A DNA stretch of 11,024 nucleotides from Parachlorella kessleri (Eukaryota; Chlorophyta; Trebouxiophyceae; Chlorellales; Chlorellaceae). Location: positions 1-11,024 of the forward strand of contig BBXU01003121.1 in NCBI GenBank assembly GCA_001598975.1, in the 5' to 3' direction. Below are positions 6,822 to 11,024 of this stretch, one piece after another. The position numbers were made by a program, and so were the translations under genes. Position 1 is the stretch's first letter. Every line of letters starts with the position of its first letter. The notes under the pieces are model-generated. The model saw only the letters and a list, made by a program, of their open reading frames with translations, searched no databases and was not told the DNA's origin.

Positions 6822-8897
6822 ATGCCTGAGTCTGAGAGAGTTCAAGCCACTCCGCTGGGGAAGGCCGTCAGTGCCGTTGGCAAGGAGGCCAAGTTTGGGT
6901 GAGTCGGCTGCCATGGTGCAGTAGTCAGTGTGGGCAAGGAACAATGCTGGAGCTCTTACTGAAAAGGGCAGCAGAGCTGAGAGCAACATAAAAGAAAGAG
7001 CAAGCCAACCTTGGCACACTGCCTGTAAAGACATATCTCTGGGCACCTACAACTTGGGGGCGGTGCCTCCCCTGCACCCTACAGCCTGCCATCAAGCCAG
7101 AGCAGCCCACCATACAAGCTTACTGCCCCAAGGCTGTCTCTAGCCCTGCAACTTTAATTGCAACAACAACTGCCTTTCCTGCCCGCGTAGGGACCCCGAC
7201 GCCGAGGTTGAGCGTGTCCTTCGCTTTGAGAAGAACTATTACATAGTGAGGGGCCTGTAAGAATTGGTACTTAGATCTTGTGCCTTGTGGGCATAACACA
7301 TCCTGGCTTTCTGTTGGCCCCACTTGGCGGACTCACAGCAGCATGGTCAGGTGGCGGTACGCTGTTAGACTAGACAAGTGATGGGCCCAGGACGCTGCTG
7401 CTATGCTGAGTAACAGGGCGCTGACTGGCACTTCTATGCACCTTGGTATGCTTCTATGCGCTTGTACCAGGAAGTACACAATTCATGCCGCCTCTTTCCA
7501 CAGCGTGTGTTGTGAAGGAGTACAGTTTGAATGGATGGTAAAGACGGGCACCGCAGGTGCTCAAGGTAACAAAGGAGACCCCGGCCAACGAAGTTCGGAG
7601 TAACTACATGCGGCTCAGCAGGCTGGTGCACCCAGACAAGTGCTCGCACCCGGATGCGAGCAAGGCTTCGGCAGTGCTCAACCAGGTGCAGTGAGAAGCA
7701 GGCTTGGGCGGGGCAAGGTGCCATACCTACTTCAACTCCATGGCACGAGCACCCATCCATCGCGGGTGACGCGTTGACAATTGCTAGGCCTGGATTCCTG
7801 GGGGCTATGGTATGCTGGAGAGACCAGTGAAGCACTAGGGAAGCCCCGTCGCCCCAGGGGGCGTCGCCTGAAGCGCGTCCCTTCTCTTCTGTGCATGTGC
7901 AGGGCTATGAGACGCTTAAGAACCCCATGAAGAAGAGGCTGTACGATGCGTACGTAAGTGACGTGAATGTGGATGTGCCCGAGGGCATGAGCTACGCCGA
8001 GTGGGAGGCGCAGCAGGTAGGCATGGCATGCTGAGCATGACATGGCAACAACAACCTCACAAAGGAGGCCAGCTGCTACGCTTTCGTGTACGAGTGTATA
8101 AGTCATGCGTGCTGTCAAGGCGGCACAGCTTGCAGGCTGGCATGGCTAGTGGGTATGCGAGGGAGCCTCTCAGATCCCCCCCCCGGCTGAGAGCTCGTCT
8201 CGGACCGTTCCGCGCCAGGGGTGCACCTGCGGCTGTGCAAGACAAATCGGGCTTGAAGATCAACTCTTTCGGGTCCCCCTTGGTACTCGACAACTTCCCA
8301 CGCAGGCCATGAGCACCCTGAAGACTGCTGCCTGGCTCGGAGGGTCCTGCGGATCCTGTAGAGATCCTGTGGATCTCAGTTGGATACCTTCCTATCAACC
8401 CTGTGCTGCAGGCCATGCACCCCGTGAAGATCCCCGCTTGGCTGGAGAAGGTTCTGCGGATCCCCGGCGTCGCCCTCATCTTGCTGCTCATTCTCTTCCC
8501 AATAACCCTGGTGGGTTGGCAACCTGGGTAAATGGGTGTCACCCACCTTTTGTATGTCCTGCTCATCTCTTTGAAGCGTCCTCGGTGGCATTAATATCTC
8601 CAACATTACTCTACCCTGGTAGAGTAATGTGGTGCGCTCTTTCACAGCTGGTGGTGCTGCTAACTGGTCTGCTCATGCCCTTGTTGCCTATCAGTGGTGC
8701 GCACCTCAATCAATCCCCTTGCACTTTCATATTCCGATGCCATGCAGGTTGTCCTTGTGCTGGCGTTTGTGATGTGGCTGGTGTGCCTGCCCATCCGCTG
8801 CCTGTGTATGTGCTGCGGGGTGCAGCCGCCACAGGAGGAGCAAGTAAGGAAAGAGGCGGGGGCGGGGGAGCAGCAACCCGAGGGGTCACCTGTGTGA
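6822..8897 (+). CDS. J-domain (DnaJ/HSP40) protein with membrane anchor and Cys cluster
   Basis: Complete six-exon gene: 6822-6898, 7191-7245, 7557-7685, 7903-8016, 8412-8510 and 8748-8897, giving 207 residues. All introns are GT-AG with matching phases. The ATG is in a near-ideal context. The J domain spans about residues 41-108: NYYIVLKVTKETP opens helix I/II, the catalytic HPD lies at 69-71 in RLVHPDKCSHPDASKAS, and GYETLKNPMKKRLYDAY closes helices III/IV. HPD stimulates the ATPase of an HSP70 partner. A linker (DVPEGMSYAEWEAQQ) leads to a hydrophobic stretch at about 143-174 that is long enough for a hairpin or one long membrane span. Five cysteines follow at 171, 176, 178, 180 and 181, then a polar Gln/Glu/Lys tail. 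The J domain probably faces the cytosol. The cysteines recall palmitoylated cysteine-string proteins, but order and spacing differ. One uncertain point is a possible extra exon at 8648-8695. Confidence 0.87.
7246..7556 (+). other. J-protein intron 2, nothing recognised
   Basis: A 311-base intron. The donor GTGAGG after TAC ATA was preferred over a better-looking GTAAGA 11 bases later (at 7257), because only the first joins NYYI to VLKVTKETP in the phase that gives an intact J domain. The later site would add a frame-breaking insert of 11 bases. Confidence 0.75.
8306..8362 (+). pseudogene. degenerate copy of J-protein exon 5 with its acceptor
   Basis: Starting right after a CGCAG acceptor, this segment reads GCCATGAGCACCCTGAAG and its product begins AMSTLKTAAWLGG. 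The true exon 5 at 8412 also follows GCAG, reads GCCATGCACCCCGTGAAG, and begins AMHPVKIPAWLEK. Similarity continues to CTGCGGATCC, with small indels that break the frame relative to the real exon. It sits in intron 4, 106 bases upstream of the real exon, so it is a nearby duplicated exon edge that has decayed, or an alternative acceptor. Confidence 0.7.
8603..8630. repeat. perfect 13-base inverted repeat (hairpin)
   Basis: CATTACTCTACC and its exact reverse complement GGTAGAGTAATG are separated by two bases, and one further A-T pair extends the stem to 13. In RNA this would form a hairpin of about 11-12 pairs with a small loop. It lies within J-protein intron 5, ending 17 bases before the acceptor-like site at 8648. 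Confidence 0.85.
8648..8695 (+). other. cassette-like hydrophobic segment in J-protein intron 5, phase-incompatible
   Basis: A good acceptor (CTCTTTCACAG) is followed by a frame reading LVVLLTGLLMPLLPIS, which would extend the membrane segment of the J protein if joined in phase 0 to exon 5. However, the possible donors (GTGGTG at 8694, GTGCGC at 8697) both leave it one base out of phase with exon 7, whose only nearby acceptor is at 8746-8747. The remaining intron would be just 51-54 bases. Skipping it joins exon 5 to exon 7 in phase. It may be a poison or decaying exon, or the assembly may have a one-base error. Confidence 0.45.
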
Positions 8898-8991
8898 TGT
8901 GCGGGAAGGTTTAGTCCCTAACAGATCTATTCTGTGTACCGCAGCAGTACAGCCTATGTGAGTGCGGGTCTTGACTCATAGAGTAGCAATT

Positions 8992-9099
8992 CTGTTGCAT
9001 GTACGTCTTTAGCAGTACTGCTGTCCGTCGTGGCGGTTTCTGATGTTTTTTTGGGCAGCTCTGTTGCCTGTATGTCCCTACCAGTAATGTCCTCCCTGT
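8992..9099. repeat. degenerate 69-base-period duplication in J-protein 3' region
   Basis: CTGTTGCATGTACGTCTTTA at 8992 and CTGTTGCCTGTATGTCCCTA at 9061 start two similar segments (continuing GCAGTA.TG and CCAGTAATG). A third, weaker relative (CTGTGTACCGCAGCAGTAC) begins at about 8931. It may be a decayed tandem duplication in the 3' UTR. Confidence 0.5.
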
Positions 9100-9640
9100 G
9101 TTGTGACCTGTGGGAGGGAGTCCTCGGCATCTGCGGCCTTGCAAGAACTGCTTTTCTAGGCTTGATTTACAGATAGCTAGCGGCTATTATGTGGTCGCCT
9201 GCTACTCATCCCGATCCCTTAAAGTACCTTTCTTGGGTCAAATCCAGAAGGGCGCATGAAACGCTATTGAACAAGGTCAAAGGGATGATGATGGTCTGCA
9301 CACAAGTCCACTTCAGTTCCTACAGAAAGACATGAAGAGTCGTGCCTAATCAGTTGTCGGTCAGGCAGTAAACCCCCAAGCTAGTGGACTGAACCGCTCT
9401 TGCGGCGAGACAGCATGAGCAGTCCTGCTAGGTAGCACCAGCCTAAGACCTGGAACGTCAGACCACCTACCCCAACTGCCCCTATACACCTGTACAGCTG
9501 ACTACCTGCAACTATAGTATGAGGCAGCCATTAATTCTAGCTATCTACAAACTGTATCCTCCTGAATACCTGCGCAACACCTGCCTGCCTCTACCCGTAT
9601 GAGACATGAAAAGTTATTTAAGACAAAGAAAAGCAGTGCC

Positions 9641-9718
9641 AAGCTAGGACCAAGAAACGGAAGGACAAGCTGCGATGAAGAAAACCAATGACAAGCTGGG
9701 ACGAAGGAATGAACCAAA
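9641..9718. repeat. 26-base-period purine-rich repeat, three units
   Basis: AAGCTAGGACCAAG, AAGCTGCGATGAAG and AAGCTGGGACGAAG begin at 9641, 9667 and 9693, exactly 26 bases apart. The 26-base period is not a multiple of three, so a protein repeat is unlikely. It lies beyond the CAP gene poly(A) signal, between the convergent genes. Confidence 0.7.
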
Positions 9719-9804
9719 ACTGCTTCAGCACATTGCAAGCGCTCCGTACATGCTTGTCACAGTCAGCACAGGCACATATCATTGGGCTTCTACTGACCAC
9801 CACC

Positions 9805-9809
9805 TTACA
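9805..9809 (-). terminator. TGTAA poly(A) signal for the CAP gene
   Basis: TTACA on the plus strand is TGTAA on the minus strand, the usual poly(A) signal of Chlamydomonas and Volvox. It lies 129 bases after the CAP gene stop codon, a normal 3' UTR length, so cleavage would be expected at about 9785-9795. Confidence 0.55.
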
Positions 9810-9938
9810 TCCTCGTGTTTGAGCACGCTGCTCCACCCTCCACCTTCCTGTCTTTACTCCACAAAGCATCCAGCAAGCCACTTGGGGCTCTGTCTGTACA
9901 CTGGTAGCTAAAGCTGGTTGGAGCCCGTTCCTTCCAGG

Positions 9939-10997
9939 TTAAAGCACGTTTTCGACAAAGTGGCCCAGGATATTGCCTGCACCAAGAGAAACGAGGGCGC
10001 ACATATCACCGTAAGGCCAGTGACGGGCTGGTCCCAAGCCACCTCAGATATCAAAGGGAAAAGCTGTCAGAGTAGGCTGGTTATGCCCCAGCAGGGAAAA
10101 TCACCTTATGGTCGGCCAGTGGCTGGTACGAAACCAGCTGCAGCACAGCTAAGGGCATGTCCCTACCAGCTTGGCCCGAATACATCATGCTAGACGGACT
10201 GACCCGACGGAAGCAGGCCCCAGAGAGGACACTATCCCCCCCCCCTCCCGGGGGCACGACTCACCCCTGTAGTAGTACTGGCACAGCATGAAGATGAGGC
10301 CAGGGCCCCCGCAGTCGGTCCAGCCGCAGCCCACCAGGGTGGTCTCCTTCCACACAACCTGCCCAGTGGCGGGAAGGGCAGGGAGGCCCGTTAGTCACTC
10401 AAGCGCAGGCGCCAGGAGCAGGGGTCCCTGGTGATAGCAATCCGGGGCAGCCTGGGCCCAACCCCCGTGCCACAGGGAGAAAACATAGAAATGCAGCCAA
10501 GCCGGCACTGCGGAACGGTCATGCTGGCAGACCAGATTGAGGCCTGTCGCAGGGCAAAGGCTACCCCAAACCCACATCATGCTGCCAGATTATGAAGGGC
10601 GATGAAGGGCAAAATTACCCCAAACCCCCACATCACGCACCCACAATAATGCCCCACTCCACAGGCAGACACGTGCTCCCAGCACCCCAAGTCTGAGTCC
10701 GGCCCCGCCAGCACCAGGGAACCATTCAGTCACTGCTGCTCAGGCAGGAAGTCCAAGGCCAAACAGGCACCCCGGCCTCATATTGTGCGGAGGTAGGGGC
10801 AACAGTACCGGTTGCATGCGACAACAACCAAAAAGCACGAAAAAGTAAACCCTGAAAAAGGTAGGGTGTGTAGCCCCCGTCTACCTGGGTGAAGTGGCCA
10901 GCATCGTGGATCCAGTCGTTGCTGCCGGGGGGCCACAGGGACACCTCGCTGGCCCACCCCTCTACAGCTGAAGCGCAGCTAGCCACGCCGTAGGACA
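9939..10997 (-). CDS. CAP/SCP/PR-1 superfamily protein, C-terminal three exons
   Basis: Exons in transcript order are 10997-10885, 10358-10265 and 9976-9939, with phases 1, 0 and 1 all matching; the stop TAA is at 9941-9939. The first visible exon follows a CTGCTGCAG acceptor and reads SYGVASCASAVEGWASEVS, where other PR-1 proteins have SYGEN and the A..W..E motif. The exon junction gives GHFTQVVWKET, which fits the CRISP/PR-1 signature 1 fully. The second signature spans the last junction as FMLCQYYYRG|NI, with one departure (Tyr where Pro/Ala/Arg/His is usual). The protein ends ILGHFVENVL, like the NV end of PR-1. The half-site of the CAP cavity with its second His is present; the first His/Glu half and any signal peptide lie to the right. 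CAP proteins are generally secreted and several bind sterols or lipids; the role here is unknown. Confidence 0.88.
10359..10884 (-). other. CAP gene intron
   Basis: A 526-base intron with GTAGAC donor and ACTGGGCAG acceptor. It splits the CAP signature between FTQ and VVW exactly in phase 0. Apart from a tandem duplication at 10520-10637 nothing was recognised in it. Confidence 0.75.
10520..10637. repeat. 58-base imperfect tandem duplication in CAP intron
   Basis: CATGCTGGCAG at 10520 and CATGCTGCCAG at 10578 start two copies that both contain AGGGCAAA, then TACCCCAAACCC, and end ACATCA. They differ by several small indels. A GATGAAGGG / TATGAAGGG doublet (10591-10609) lies inside the second copy. 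Confidence 0.75.
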
Positions 10998-11024
10998 CTG
11001 CAGCAGGACGGGCGGAAGGGGGGG

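Larger units (their letters stand above)
8898..9804. other. convergent intergenic region and J-protein 3' UTR
   Basis: About 900 bases between the J-protein stop and the poly(A) signal of the CAP gene. I find no TGTAA on the plus strand here, so the J-protein 3' end cannot be placed. Open frames are short and featureless on both strands. The stretch holds two minor degenerate repeats (around 8992 and 9641) and a palindrome AGCAGTACTGCT at 9011-9022. Confidence 0.6.

Noticed and set aside
8603..8630. Bacterial-type rho-independent terminator
   Set aside because: The stem is not followed by a T run and lies inside an intron of a spliced eukaryotic gene.
8309..8914. Plus-strand open frame of 201 codons across the end of the J-protein gene
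   Set aside because: It runs through introns and reads exons 5 and 7 in the wrong frame. Only its stretch at 8648-8695 looks membrane-like, which is reported separately.
9618..9881. Minus-strand open frame of 87 codons with a hydrophobic end
   Set aside because: It begins in the CAP gene 3' UTR and runs past the TGTAA signal; its hydrophobic part comes from a purine-rich 26-base repeat on the other strand.
9918..10193. Plus-strand open frame of 91 codons
   Set aside because: It has no ATG start, no family features, and overlaps the last exon and intron of the CAP gene, which are supported by signature motifs.

Overview
This is eukaryotic nuclear DNA, most likely from a green alga of the Chlamydomonadales (volvocine-like). 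The reasons are that every gene is cut into short exons by GT-AG introns of about 180-660 bases, coding exons are GC-rich with long alanine runs, and a TGTAA poly(A) signal of the volvocine type follows the one 3' end that can be checked. No rRNA, tRNA, CRISPR array or intact transposon was seen. The species cannot be named from the sequence alone.

The layout is three protein genes. (1) Minus strand, 6486 down to the left edge: 12 exons of a large tetratricopeptide-repeat (TPR) protein with an alanine-rich insert and a C-terminal block that recalls the TTC13 / plant TPR family. The 12 exons join in frame to exactly 695 codons and the gene runs off the left edge. (2) Plus strand, 6822-8897: a complete small J-domain (DnaJ/HSP40) protein with a hydrophobic anchor and a cysteine cluster, six exons, 207 residues. 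Genes 1 and 2 are divergent and share a 335-base region between their start codons. (3) Minus strand, right edge to 9939: the C-terminal half of a CAP/SCP/PR-1 superfamily protein in three exons. Genes 2 and 3 are convergent, separated by a non-coding stretch of about 0.9-1 kb. No shared pathway is evident; an HSP70 co-chaperone and a TPR protein sharing a promoter is suggestive at most.

The most unusual thing here is in the introns. Both fully readable genes carry broken copies of their own exon edges in the neighbouring introns. In the TPR gene there is a four-copy 85-base tandem array that repeats the splice acceptor of exon 10, where each spare acceptor leads straight to an in-frame UGA. 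There are also echoes of exon 7 and of two different parts of exon 8, one of them with its splice donor. In the J-protein gene there is an echo of exon 5 with its own acceptor. The J-protein gene further has a hydrophobic cassette-like segment just after a perfect 13-base hairpin, whose only possible donors put it out of phase. Together these look like a locus where local duplications keep producing decoy or poison splice sites. Whether any is used cannot be told without transcripts.
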